Positions 1-10,739 of a stretch of DNA of 64,000 nucleotides are shown here, piece after piece (the stretch's first letter is position 1; each line of letters starts with the position of its first letter). The stretch spans positions 16,491,001 to 16,555,000 of the forward strand of contig JARWIR010000018.1 in NCBI GenBank assembly GCA_029959085.1. Direction: 5' to 3'. Below the pieces are notes generated by a model that worked only from the letters and a program-made list of their open reading frames with translations, had not been told where the DNA came from and did no database searches. The DNA is from Nemophila menziesii (taxonomy: Eukaryota > Streptophyta > Magnoliopsida > Boraginales > Hydrophyllaceae). Position numbers and translations under genes: made by a program.

Positions 1-560
1 TTAGTATTCAATTTCTTTTAATCGAATACATATAATTTCAAAATTAAACAATATATCTTTGAGACTATAGTATTATTTTGTAAAAGGTTTGATTTTTTAC
101 CTTGGTAATTTCAAACATTCATAGAGTGCAACATCCTTCACACATCAAAGTCCACCACATGAAGAGAGTGTTGAGCAGAGTGGTGGTGAGATGGTGATCA
201 TGAATGGTGAGTATTAGATATGGGATGGAGCTGACAGGCTGCCAGTGATATGATGGTGGCAGATCGTCTAAGAAAAAATGGAGAAGATATGATCAGAGAT
301 GGTGACTTTGGGCTAGACGGCGGACTTGGCTCGATGGGTAAGGTTGTGAACTGGTCGCGAGGTGTTGAACAGAGAGATCAAATCGTGAATGGTGTAGAGA
401 GATCAGATCGTGAATGGTGTGGATGGTTTTGGGAACAAGGAGGTTAAGGATGGAGAGCGGCTGGTGAATCGTGAGGAAGATGAGGTTGATGTTTTTATTT
501 TTAAAAATAAAATATATACAAAAGGAATCGACTGAAATACCTCTAGCCACAAATGAAAAA
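1..560. other. Non-coding, AT-rich with a short purine-rich stretch
   Basis: I see no gene here. Between about 130 and 480 the sequence is rich in G and A and contains a two-copy 25-bp tandem duplication (372-396 and 397-421) with the core GAGAGATCARATCGTGAATG. Short open frames on both strands lack any recognisable domain and follow from the low-complexity composition. The stretch may be decayed transposon sequence. Confidence 0.5.
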
Positions 561-897
561 TGGGTTCATGTAATGTTTACATGGAGCTGAGGTGGAGATA
601 ATGTGGCGCCAGGTGGTTGACTAACATCAAATGAAAAAAACCACGATGTCAAAAAAATCAAAGATATAGGTTATTTGGGGTCTTTCAAAAGATGGTGTAT
701 GAGAGTCCTATGACATAAAGAAAATGGGTTCATGTAATGTTGACGTGGGGTTGAGTTGGATTTGATGTGACGCTAGGTGGTATTGACTAACGATTAACTA
801 AAATAAAATGTAAAAAAACACGGTGTTAAAAAACTTAAAGATATGGATCATTTGGGATCTTCCGGAAGATATTGTATAAGATTCATATGACATAAAG
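561..897. repeat. Two-copy diverged tandem repeat, period about 164 bp
   Basis: Unit 1 (561-724) and unit 2 (725 to about 897) both begin TGGGTTCATGTAATGTT. Both go on through GTGRCGCYAGGTGGT, an A-rich stretch and TATGACATAAAG. The units differ by substitutions and small indels. No coding potential is visible. It lies just left of the MULE and is probably part of another old repeat family. Confidence 0.7.
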
Positions 898-1894
898 ATA
901 AATAATCATACCTGGTTTACCCTGTTATAATTATATTATTTATGTAACTTTTATAAAATAATTTTAGAGAAAATTACCCAAGGGGTCTTGAAGACATCCC
1001 CCTAGGACCTAACAAGACTACACTAATTCTTCCTTTTTACTAAAGGCCACAAACTAAATTTAACACTATAAGTTTAATATCCTAATTACCTTCTTACCCC
1101 CTTTTATATTTTATTTTCTATATATACTATTCTTTATCAAAATTATATTAAAACCCTACCTCTCTCTTCTCTCCTTTCTTTTATTATTTCCGTAACCCAC
1201 TTTTTCTCTCTCTCCCTCATTCCATTTTTTCCATGAAAACTCCCTAAAATTGAAGCTCCATCTCCTCCTTTCATTCGCAGATCTGGTGCACTAGTTGGCT
1301 TCATTGAAGCTTTGAGCTCGAATTCATGTTGTGATATCCGTTCGAGCTTCGTTTGCAAGGCTGGATCGAGTTCCATTCGCAAGGGTTGGATCGAGCTTCG
1401 GTAGCAAGGGCTAGTTCGTGAGTAGCCATGATAATATAGCTCAATTTTGGTGTAGATCTGTGATATTCGCCTCACCGGAGAAGATAGCCTGAGTTGTGGC
1501 TGAACCACCAGCAGAATCGGCACCACCAAAGGACCCACGACAATAGTCCGTCTCCATTCATTTTTTGTGTAGATCTGTGACCTTTGCCTCGCCGGAGAAG
1601 ATGGCCGGAGCTGCGGCTGGACTACCAACAAAATAATTTTAACAACCATGTCTGTTGATTCGAGCGCACTCTCAAGCAACATTCATGGCAAGGGTAAGCA
1701 TGCATTGTATTAAAATAATTTTTTTATCTTAGGTTGAATCCGATATTAATTACATATCGATTTGATTAGTTTTTGTGGATTATCATAATTAATTTTCAGG
1801 TTTCTGAGGTATTGGTAGCAGAGTTCTTTTATCAAGTTTCACAGCTTTTTTCATTCATTATGGTCAACCAATCCTGTAACGCTTTTGTCCCATT

Positions 1895-2827
1895 TAGGGA
1901 TGGCAACGGATTAGATTATTGCAAAAAAATCCAAAACCATGTCCATATCCATTTAATTTATCAAAAACCAATCCCTAACGGATTTAACCATCAGACTTAC
2001 TTTTCAAAACCATATCCGAATAATTTGGATTCGTTTTTTTAAACGGTTTTTCGGATTTTGACCATAACCCGGCTCGCGAGGCGTCCCTCTCGCAGTAGGA
2101 TTCCTAACCTCACCTCGCTCTTGTGACATGCCAAACTATAACTCTCTAAACATATTAAAAATATTGAAACAAGATTACAAATACATGAAAAATCTCCAAT
2201 ATATAAAATATTTTGGTGATCTTTAATTAAATAACGTTTTTGTTAATTTGAATATTTAAATTTTAGTTTTGAGATATGAAAATACTTTTTTTATCTATAT
2301 TACTATAAAATATACAAAAATAGATGATAATAAATGGGTTTTTGGTTATTCGGTTTATTTTTATCTAAAATTTTAACCTAAAGGATTTAACCATCGGTTA
2401 CATTTTTCATAACCATAACCTAACGGTTTTATCCATGGTTGCATAATCGATTTTTAATCGGTTCAAATTTTCATTGATTTTGATTTTAAACCATAACCAT
2501 TTACATCGTTATCTATAGTTGGGTTGAGACTTTTGGCCTTTTGGTAATTAAAAATAAAAAAAAGTATAAGAAAAATGGACTTCAAAATATAAAAATACAT
2601 GGATTTTAGCCTTTAATAGGTAAAATAAAATTAGATTTATATATATAAAACATATTTTCGGTTTTTCGGGTTTTTTTAATCTAAAACCATAACCTAACAG
2701 ATTTAACCATCGGTTTCACTTTATAAAACCAAACCCTAACGGATTTAACCACGGTTACATAATCGGTTTTTATTCGGTTCGGCAATCCGTCGGTATCGGA
2801 TTAAAATCGTAACCACTGGCATCCCTA
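1895..2827. mobile_element. hAT-type non-autonomous element nested in the MULE
   Basis: The 8-bp TSD GTCCCATT lies at 1887-1894 and 2828-2835, the length diagnostic for hAT transposons. The terminal inverted repeats begin TAGGGATGGCAACGG (left) and TAGGGATGCCAGTGG (right, reverse complement). The inside has no transposase. It carries many copies of a short sub-terminal motif related to AACGGATTTAACCATCGG on both strands, usual in hAT derivatives. It inserted after the surrounding MULE had formed. Confidence 0.88.
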
Positions 2828-3164
2828 GTCCCATTACATTCCTATATCCGCTGACTTGTTAGAAATATTACCTTATTGTCATTTATTGGATTTCCCTTCA
2901 AATCAAAGTTGAAGAGATTTGCTTTCTTGGCTAGTGAAATCTGGTGAAATAAGACGAATCAAAGAGTACACATATTATAATAAGCTGCACATATTAATCA
3001 TCATTTTTTTTCCTTTTCTTGCTTTACTCAGCAAAACAAATTGTATTTCTTGCTTTACTCCTTTTTTTTTAATTTAGTGTACTATTCAATAAAAATGCTA
3101 TTTTAATTGTTATTTTATTTCTTCAATAAGTGATTACATTGATTTTTTTTTTGCATACTCAATA

Positions 3165-3495
3165 ATTTTACTGAGCACACTCAGTAAAGTTACTAATTAT
3201 ACGGAAAACGCTCAGCAAGAGACTGAGCATGCTCAGTAAAGATACTCAGAAAACGGGCATGCTCAGTAAAGTCAGTCAACAAAAAAATTTAAATACTCAG
3301 CAACTTTTTCCGACACTCAGAACTTTTTTCCGATACTCAGCAACTTTTTTCATGCTCAGTAGTCCATACTCAGTACCTTTTCCATGCTCAGTACTCCAGG
3401 CTCAGAAATTTTTTCCACTTTCAGAACTTTTTTCTATGCTCGGAACTTATTTCTACGCTCAAAACTTTTTTCCACGCTCAGAACTTTTTCCGGCG
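3165..3495. repeat. CTCAG-rich minisatellite, about 20-bp period
   Basis: About eleven imperfect units of 13-21 bp run from about 3290 to 3495, each starting with RCTCAG and mostly followed by AACTTTTTTCC. Just upstream (3165-3290) are further isolated TGCTCAGTAAAG copies, including the perfect 16-bp palindrome ACTGAGCATGCTCAGT at 3222-3237. The array lies inside the MULE close to its right inverted repeat, where such sub-terminal arrays often occur. No protein is recognisable in the open frames. Confidence 0.75.
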
Positions 3496-3795
3496 GTGGC
3501 CAGCGGTGGTCGCCGGTGATCAGTGGTTGTGGTCGGAGCTGAAAATTATTTGATAATTAATGAAGGAGGAGAGAGAAAAATAATAAAGGAGGAGAGAGAT
3601 TAATGGTAATGGAGAAGAGAGAGTAATGGTAGTGGAGAAGAGACAAAAATCTATTTTTTTGTCTTATATATACTAGAAGGGTAGTTATGACATTGGACAT
3701 CTTATTGACCTCTAAAAAGGAAAAAGGAATTGACTAGCTCCTATATGTCACTACAATAATTTTTAAGACCCATGGATAATTGACCCATAATTTTA

Positions 3796-4184
3796 TATTG
3801 TAAAATTTTTAAAAATGAATATTTTGAAAATTCCACAAAAACCTCCAAAAATTTCAAAATTTCCTAATTATATTTTGAATTTTACTTGTTTCTAGTGAAT
3901 TTTTTAATTTCAAAAAGAAAAATCAGAATAATCCATAATCCGAGCCGTAATTTTCACCCCTAAATTTATAAATGAGAGCGTAAACTCTTTTTGAATAATA
4001 ATACTAATCAATATATATTAGGTTTAGAGGTTGTTTTTAGATTGAATTTAGTTTTAGAGCTAAAAAGTTCAATTGGCCTGAACAACTACGACGTCGTATC
4101 TGTCATTATCTCTTTTAATTATCTCCCTCTTGTGGACTTGAACAGCTTTCCTTCCCTACCTCAGCATTCTAAGAAATCGTAGCA
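3796..4184 (+). promoter_or_regulatory. Upstream region of the DUF3326 gene
   Basis: This 390-bp AT-rich stretch lies between the MULE TSD and the ATG at 4185 and must hold most of the gene's proximal promoter and 5' UTR. Two TATA-like strings are visible, TTTATAAAT near 3965 and ATATATAT near 4011. I cannot tell which is used. The MULE ends only about 390 bp upstream of the start codon, so it could influence expression. Confidence 0.35.
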
Positions 4185-6093
4185 ATGACATCATTCGCTA
4201 TATGCCATCATTTTCCCTCCATTTCCATCAAGAATTTTAGTACTCCAAAACTCATCAAAATCTCATCCTTCAAGTCTCATCTTTCTAACAAGGTGAGTGA
4301 ATCCTCTCTTTACTTAGTAATATGGGATGATAAAACCTTCCATTATCTGTAAAATCTATATCTTAATATTTTCGAAATCAGTTGGAGAAATCCGACCACC
4401 ATTTATAAACTTTATCTCATTGACGTGTACATCAGACTATTTTCCTGTTATACAAGTATACTGAAGTTAATAAACATGGTCTTGTTCAACTTTTGAGCAG
4501 GTGAAGAGGGAATACACGAGTGTAATGGTTATACCAACTGGAATTGGTGCAGCCATAGGTGGCTATGCTGGTGATGCTTTGCCTGTAGCTCGAGCTCTTG
4601 CTTCTGTTGTTGATTGTCTTATAACTCATCCTAATGTACATTAATTTAATATATCAAACTATAAACATTAATGTTATTTTCCTTTGTGTAAACTAATAAT
4701 TGTCACAGGTTCTTAATGCAGCAATGCTTTATTGGCCAATGCCAAATGTACTATACGTAGAAGGCTATGCACTAGACCGTTTTGCAGAAGGACTATGGGG
4801 TTTACAACCAGTACATCAGAATAAGGTATGGTTAAAGACTTAAAGTTACCTCGTATACTTAAAAGATTTAATCCGCGTTAGTTTAAACCAGGTGGGATTA
4901 GTACTTGACGCTGGTATAGAAGAAAATCTTCTTATTCGTCATCTACAAGTAGTTGATGCAACAAGAGCTTCTCTTGGTTTGCCTATTGTAGAATATACAG
5001 TCACCGACACTCCTTTAATGGTACATAAACGTCTTAGTTTTTAAAGAAAATATAATATTAATTAAAAATATATAGGTAGAAAAATGGGTAGACCCAAAAA
5101 GTGGTCAATCAACAGGAAGAATAAATCATCCTGATTCATTATTACGAGCAGTGAAAAAGCTCCAGAAGGATTCTCAAGTAAACGCAGTTGCAGTAGTTGC
5201 ACGTTTTCCAGATGATGATTCTGAATATATAGATGATTATCGGCAAGGGAAGGTATTATACAATTTTTCATTAATAAATAAAATATTATATTTCTAGATA
5301 TAAATTTACTTGATGGTGCAGGGAATAGATATTTTAGCAGGTGTTGAAGCAGTTATAAGTCATTTAGTAGTAAAAAATTGTGGTATACCTTGTGCACACG
5401 CACCTGCATTGTTACCTGATTCTATGAGTATTTCGTTATCCCCTAAATCAGCTGCTGAAGAGGTAAGAAAACAAAGCAGGGGTACAAACGTCCATTTTTT
5501 TATGATTTGTGCAACTCATTTTTTGTTGTGAAAATAATTAACAGATTGGATATACATTCTTGCCGTGTGTACTTACGGGGCTTAGTACTGCGCCACAATA
5601 CGTGGATAGAAACTTAATGTATATGGAAAGGGATTGTATATTAGCTAGTGATGTTGATAGTGTTATTTTACCGATTGATGCTTTTGGAGGAGATGCTGTT
5701 TTAGCTTTTGCCAATAGGAAATTAAACAAGGTATATAGATATATATATATATCTATGCTTTACTCTTTTACTGAAAAAAATTATTTTTGCAGCCACTTAT
5801 AATTGCTGTGGAAGAGAATGAAACTGTTTTAAACGATACACCTGAGAAATTGGGGATTGAAGCGGTATGCGAATTCATTTAATATCATGAAGGTTTGAAA
5901 TATTTGATTCTGAGAGGATATTGTGGTTTATCTTTTACAGGTAAGAGTCTCGAATTATTGGGAAGCTATAGGTGTTATAGCTGCTCATAAAGCTGGAATT
6001 GACCCGAATTCTTTGCGGAGAAACAGAATTAAGAATATTAAACGTGCTCCTGTGACTAATTTTTCCAATGGATATGCTGTTTTAAATGTTTAG
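4185..6093 (+). CDS. DUF3326-family protein, probably plastid-targeted
   Basis: Nine exons give a 405-residue protein: 4185-4292, 4501-4635, 4709-4825, 4892-5020, 5076-5252, 5322-5462, 5545-5730, 5793-5864 and 5941-6093 (stop TAG). Every intron is GT-AG and phase 0, and the frame stays open across all junctions. Lengths are 208, 73, 66, 55, 69, 82, 62 and 76 nt. Residues 1-36 are rich in Ser, Lys and Phe with almost no acidic residues, like a chloroplast transit peptide. The mature part begins VMVIPTGIGAAIGGYAGDA and contains ITHPNVLNAAMLYWPMPN, GLVLDAGIEENL, NCGIPCAHAPALLPDS and FGGDAVLAFANRKL. I recognise this as the conserved DUF3326 family of cyanobacteria and plants, from memory. Its biochemical role is not known to me. 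The start is the first ATG in exon 1, giving an intact leader. The gene converges on the phosphatase gene. Confidence 0.88.
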
Positions 6094-6492
6094 TTCATTG
6101 GCTTTAAACGGGTAGTTTTTATAGCATAGCAATACTCAGTCACATCAACAAATTGCGAAGAGGTAATTTCTCTTCACCCTCTTGTTCAATTTGACGTGTA
6201 AGAATATTAAGTGATAGTAAACAGTTGCATTTATGATTTCAGGATATTATTTTTTCAGATGTTATATATGATCGATCGACTTACACCTACTTCAATTACT
6301 TTGATCATTTAGAAAATTGGTTTGTATATTGATTTGGGTATCTTATATATATGTTTGGTTTGTATGTTACGAAATGATAAGATGAGATTTAAACGTCGAT
6401 ATGACTTGAGTAACGTTTTACTAATAACGAGGAACTTTAAACTAAGAATAATGTTAATAGCTTTTTGAGAAGGCGGCTAGTGTAAATGGTGA

Positions 6493-6542
6493 TTGAAACA
6501 AAAATCATTTGATGTAACATTATAAGTTGATTTTTGTTTCAA
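6493..6542. terminator. Hairpin between two convergent 3' ends
   Basis: A perfect 15-bp inverted repeat, TTGAAACAAAAATCA at 6493-6507 and its complement at 6528-6542, is separated by a 20-nt loop. It lies 400 bp after the stop of the DUF3326 gene and 11 bp after the stop of the phosphatase gene on the other strand, so both 3' UTRs may contain it. A role in 3'-end formation or RNA stability is inference. It could also be a small MITE remnant. Confidence 0.45.
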
Positions 6543-6552
6543 CCAACAAAAT

Positions 6553-8797
6553 CTATATGACACCTAAATTGCCGTTCCTAAAACGCCAAAAATGATGGGT
6601 TTTGCGATTACCTACACGCTCAAGAGCATGTTTTGGTGCCATTATCTCCACCTCATCATGAACTTGACCATCATGGTTTCCAACATAAGAGAATTTAAGT
6701 TTCTTCTTTGTAGCAACAATTCTAGTGTACCCGAACTCAAATCCACGGTACAAAGATTGTGCAGGCTGAGGATAAACATGATCATCCGGGTGCTCCGGTC
6801 TAGGTTTCCATGGTGGTTGTGAGTCTTGTCCTGCCATTCCAATTACTACATGCACCGGAAATGCCTTCCAATCGTGTCCGTTCATGTGTAAGCTTCCACA
6901 AGTATAATTATTAATAGGACAAAATCTTTCGTATGTATGTACATGTCCCCATAACACAAGGGAAACCTTATTCTTTATGAAAAGTGGTTCCAAGTGTTCA
7001 CGCAATCTGTCCATTAACGGTCCATCTTTATGACCGCTACTAGTGGTGTACATTGGCCTATGACCTTGAACCACAATAAACGGAGTCTTTTTTCTATTCA
7101 CCGATTCCAAATCGTTCTTCAGAAAATCGTGTTGTTTACTCCCCGTAAGAAAATTGGTTTCGGTTGATAAATACACAAAGTGCACAACACCCATATTAAA
7201 CGAGTAGTATAGGTTACGTGTAGCCGGAGCATGTGTTCCGGTTGGTTCTTCAGAATTTCCGGGCATATTGAACCTTAAACTATAGGGTACCCCACACTCA
7301 CCCCCTCCATCTTTCTTATAACTAGTAATAGCCCAATCGGGTTTCCATGGTTGTGAAGGCCAATCATACTCGTGATTGCCTATACAAACATGGTAAGGAA
7401 GTTTAGAAGCGATTGGTTGAACTTGAGTGAAGAAATTGTCCCATAACCATGAATAGCCTCTTGCGTAACTAATGTCTCCGATATGGGAAATCATTGCAGG
7501 CTTGTCACCAATAGCTTCTATATCTCGGCTGATCCATTTAATTGTTGAACTACTCTCTTTTTGTGTTCGATCGAAAGTTGTGTAATGTGCATCTGTCCCC
7601 ATATCACCAAACAAGAAAGCTATTGTTTCATCTGAATCATCATCCGGAGATACAAAGCTGAATATTTCACTCCACCCCGTAGAATCGCTCCCAACCTGTC
7701 ATACAAGAAAAAAGTTAGTATTTAATAGGGTAAATGTTTCGGCCACTGAATTATTCCTTTAGTACTGTTTAGAACACTTAACTAATAATGGTTCCAATTA
7801 AACCATTAGTTTTTCAAATCATTAATCCGTTAGTAACTGTTAAAAAAAGGCTAAGGCTTAAATAACCATCAAAAAAAATTTAATTATACATAATTCCCAA
7901 TAGTTTTTTTTTTTTAAACTATTTTGATAAACTAATGATTCCTTTGTACCTTTATTAAATTAGTAGTCCAACTACAACATTTTAATGATCCAAAAAACAT
8001 TTACCCAGTTTAAAATGAATAAGATTACTGATCATAATGAAGTAATATACCTGATAATAGTATCTTTTTCCTTGTTTCAAATTGATCATAATCCCATCAT
8101 GTATAAATCCAGGATCCCTCCAACCAATACTAGAATTAGCTGGAGCATCGCACATATCTTCCCTCTCATACCTTCCAACCCGAGTACCCACAACATGATC
8201 CATATTTTTCCGTTTTAACCCGTATTTCACAAAACTATCTTTCCCATCATCGGTCAAAAACATAACCCGCATTTCACGCCCACGACCCGTTAACGCCAGA
8301 TGCACATGCTCGGGTCCATGCCCGGATTCAAACCCGATATCTTCCGACACAGCCAATAAGTTTTTCGTACCGGGTATTGGGTTATTGTCGTTATCCATTC
8401 GTGTAGGATCAATTTCAGAAACATTCCAGTGAAAGATCCGGAATTGGTATTCGGATCTCATTTTTACTATAGGGATGGATATGGAACCCGACCCGGATTC
8501 CCATCCGGGTGAAGTGGAGAGAAAGATGTAACCAAAGAAGTTATCGTGAGTTGAGTTGGGTGGTGAGTAGATACCGAGCCAGTCGAGTTCCGAGGGCGAG
8601 TCAACGCCGGTCCACTGTATCGTGGCACTGTCACCGGATCTAGTTATAACTTTTGGGCTGGCAGATAGTGAGACTTGAGCTAAACATGGATAATTTAAAA
8701 GAAAACAGATAGAAAATAAGATGATTGGCTTAATACACAACATATTTGTGTTCTGAAAATTTTGGAGTTTGTAGAAACTGAAATAGTGAAGTGTCAT
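6553..8797 (-). CDS. Purple acid phosphatase of the PAP2/PAP9 group
   Basis: Two exons on the minus strand, 8797-8051 and 7695-6553, are joined by a 355-nt phase-0 GT-AG intron. They encode 629 residues from the first ATG. A hydrophobic signal segment sits at residues 23-40 ([19 protein letters not shown]), followed by the N-terminal beta-sandwich domain of plant PAPs and then the metallophosphatase domain from about 275. All seven metal-ligand positions are present: D280 in GDMG, D323 and Y326 in GDISY, N356 in GNHE, H461 in VQGH, and H500 and H502 in GHVH. Family members hydrolyse phosphate esters or pyrophosphate with a binuclear metal centre, although the Arabidopsis relatives are annotated 'probable inactive'. 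The C-terminus ends with [16 protein letters not shown]. It lacks the hydrophobic tail that anchors Arabidopsis PAP2 to organelle membranes. With a signal peptide and no anchor, secretion or vacuolar location is likely. Confidence 0.93.
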
Positions 8798-8806
8798 ATA
8801 TAATAA
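8741..8806 (-). promoter_or_regulatory. TATA-like element and alternative start of the phosphatase gene
   Basis: Read on the minus strand, TTATTATATATGACA places a TATA-like string (8796-8806) directly on the first ATG (8797). If this TATA box is real, transcription would begin about 30 nt downstream, and the first translated ATG would be codon 19 at 8743-8741. That shorter product (611 residues) would start [10 protein letters not shown], a textbook signal peptide with the hydrophobic core close to the N-terminus. The longer start is listed as the CDS only because it is the outermost in-frame ATG. Confidence 0.4.
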
Positions 8807-8809
8807 AAC

Positions 8810-10040
8810 AGTCCTCTTCTCTTACCTGATTAGTTTAAGGTACACGTTGTGGCATATGTTGGAATATTCTATCGGAGTTTTATCTTAATGGAAAAGACTT
8901 GGATAGATTACAAGTCACTTTCACATTCACATGCTTATTTTAGCATGATACTAATTGGATATATTTAAGATTCTGCAAAGTCAGAAAAGAAATCTGGACA
9001 CGAGTTGCTTATAAATGTACCGTAAAAAAACTGTCGATACATGGTTTTAGTTTAAGTAAAAGTAGAAATTTAGTAGTTGGTCAAGATTTGAATTGTTATA
9101 AGCCTATTACATCGGATGTTGTTGGAGCCAAATAAAGACTAGATTGTGATCCATAATGTTGAAAAGACTAAATCAACATAAAAATTAACTATTTAGTATT
9201 AATAATGATAGAATAATGATGATTAAAATGATTAATATTTCTATATCACTAGTCAATTAATAGGGTTCACGACCATTTCTCTATGTTTTATTCGACTTTA
9301 CTTGTATGATGGATTATCTTCGCCCGTGGTATTTATTAAGAAGAAAAATTAGATATAGGTAAACTAGCATGAAAAATGAAGAAATTTGCAGTGCACTATT
9401 TCAATCTAATCTTAAGAAGGCATTACTTCTGAATGGTATTTGCAATATTCTTCTAAATATATTGGCCTATAGTTAGAAAATTTATATGTGACTATTAATG
9501 AGTATATAAATTCCTCCAATAAAATTGTTTGTGTATGAATCAGAGCGGACTTACTTGAGAGTTTGATGAGATGATCGCCAAGTATGTCGAGACAAAAGAC
9601 CATCTTGTCGAAATGTTTTAATTCGCCGATGACAGTGCATGAATATGACCATTAGTCTCTGGACCATACTCAACTTGATGATATGAATATAACCAAAACA
9701 CAACAGAGATGCATATGTGTATGCAGAATGAGAGAAGAGTTCTGGCTAATGAATTATACAATGAGGAGAGTAAATAATTTGATACCTTACTCTCGATGAC
9801 TAGGCAAGGAACTTCGTCTTACTCCTTTAGAGATCTCGATGAAGGTATGAGGATCTGCTAACTTCTCACAACCTTCCTGAAACCAGACACTAAGTGAGGA
9901 CCAAGGGAAGGTGCGCTCACGATGGCACTTCGACGCTCAACATTAGCATTTTGTATATCAGGGATTACATAACCTAAGTAGTTATGGAGATCCAAACCTA
10001 CTGTATATTAGCCACAACCATTTTTAAAGAAAGAAAGAGA
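8810..10040. other. Intergenic sequence without a recognisable gene
   Basis: This 1.2-kb AT-rich stretch lies upstream of the phosphatase gene. Open frames are short and show no known motif. The first few hundred bases must include the phosphatase promoter. From about 9300 onward the text resembles decayed coding sequence, perhaps an old retroelement, but I could not assign a family. Confidence 0.5.
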
Positions 10041-10045
10041 GATAG

Positions 10046-10106
<61 letters not shown>
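10041..10106. repeat. (GA)n microsatellite
   Basis: An imperfect GATA/GA lead-in (10041-10053) runs into an uninterrupted GA dinucleotide array ending at about 10106, about 26 repeats. This is a likely polymorphic marker locus. Confidence 0.95.
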
Positions 10107-10109
<3 letters not shown>

Positions 10110-10735
10110 TTAGAGAGGGTAACTAGTGGTCCCGATTCTACTGGAGCAGGAGGTATTTATAGATGTCGATAGAGAAGTGAAGACTGCTTGGGGTAGTTTA
10201 AGTAGAATGTGAGTGCACATCATAAGCCTAAGGGGAAACTACCTGACTATTGCGACATATTTTCTTCATGATCACTTGCGTGCAAAACTCATCCTCGGAA
10301 AGCTTGCCCAGGAATAGGGTATGGTTGCTATCATCTTCAAGCGTCTGTGTATTCCTTCCGAAAAACAACCTAATTTCTCGGTTTGGAGTGCGTCAGGGTT
10401 CCTTTCAATGAAGCTGAGTATCAATATTATATTTTCACTTATCAATACGCCTTTAAATTTGTGAGATCGATATATTTTTAAATAATGTAAGCGAAAAAAT
10501 TCATCATTTCTACCTTTTTTTAAAGTGATGCGAAACTAAACTCTTATTTCAATGTCCTCATATGTGTTTTTTCCAAGAACTATGTTTCCCTTTATCAATG
10601 AGGTGTGTAGATTATAAGTTATTGGAACAAAAAACAAAGAGGTATGTAGATGAGTTTACGTCGGTCTTACAAGTTCCGTTTAAAATATTGATACTACAGT
10701 TTAGGAGCGAACCTCTAGGATGGTGTCAACAGTAG
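10107..10735. other. Unassigned non-coding sequence
   Basis: No open frame of note and no repeat boundary can be supported. The composition is slightly richer in GC than the flanks and some phrases look like decayed coding sequence. I could not identify a family. Confidence 0.4.
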
Positions 10736-10739
10736 GGAT

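Larger units (their letters stand above)
967..3786. mobile_element. Non-autonomous Mutator-like (MULE) DNA element with 9-bp TSD
   Basis: The 9-bp sequence ATAATTTTA occurs at 958-966 and again at 3787-3795, flanking the element exactly. This is the TSD length expected of Mutator-type transposons. The two ends are imperfect inverted repeats of roughly 200 bp. The left end starts GAGAAAATTACCCAAGGGG, and the right end read in reverse starts GGGTCAATTATCCATGGG. Both TIRs continue with similar TCCTTTTT, ACCCTTCT/TACCCCCTT and CT-rich tracts. No transposase is seen. The interior holds a two-copy repeat with period 117 bp (1451-1517 and 1568-1635, starting TGTAGATCTGTGA), short repeats at 1340-1412, a nested hAT element and a CTCAG minisatellite. 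A captured host-gene fragment is possible, but I do not recognise one. Confidence 0.75.

Noticed and set aside
1143..1682. 179-codon open frame on the minus strand
   Set aside because: It lies in the left part of the MULE, spans the 117-bp duplicated segment and matches no family I know. The CT-rich TIR extension explains part of it.
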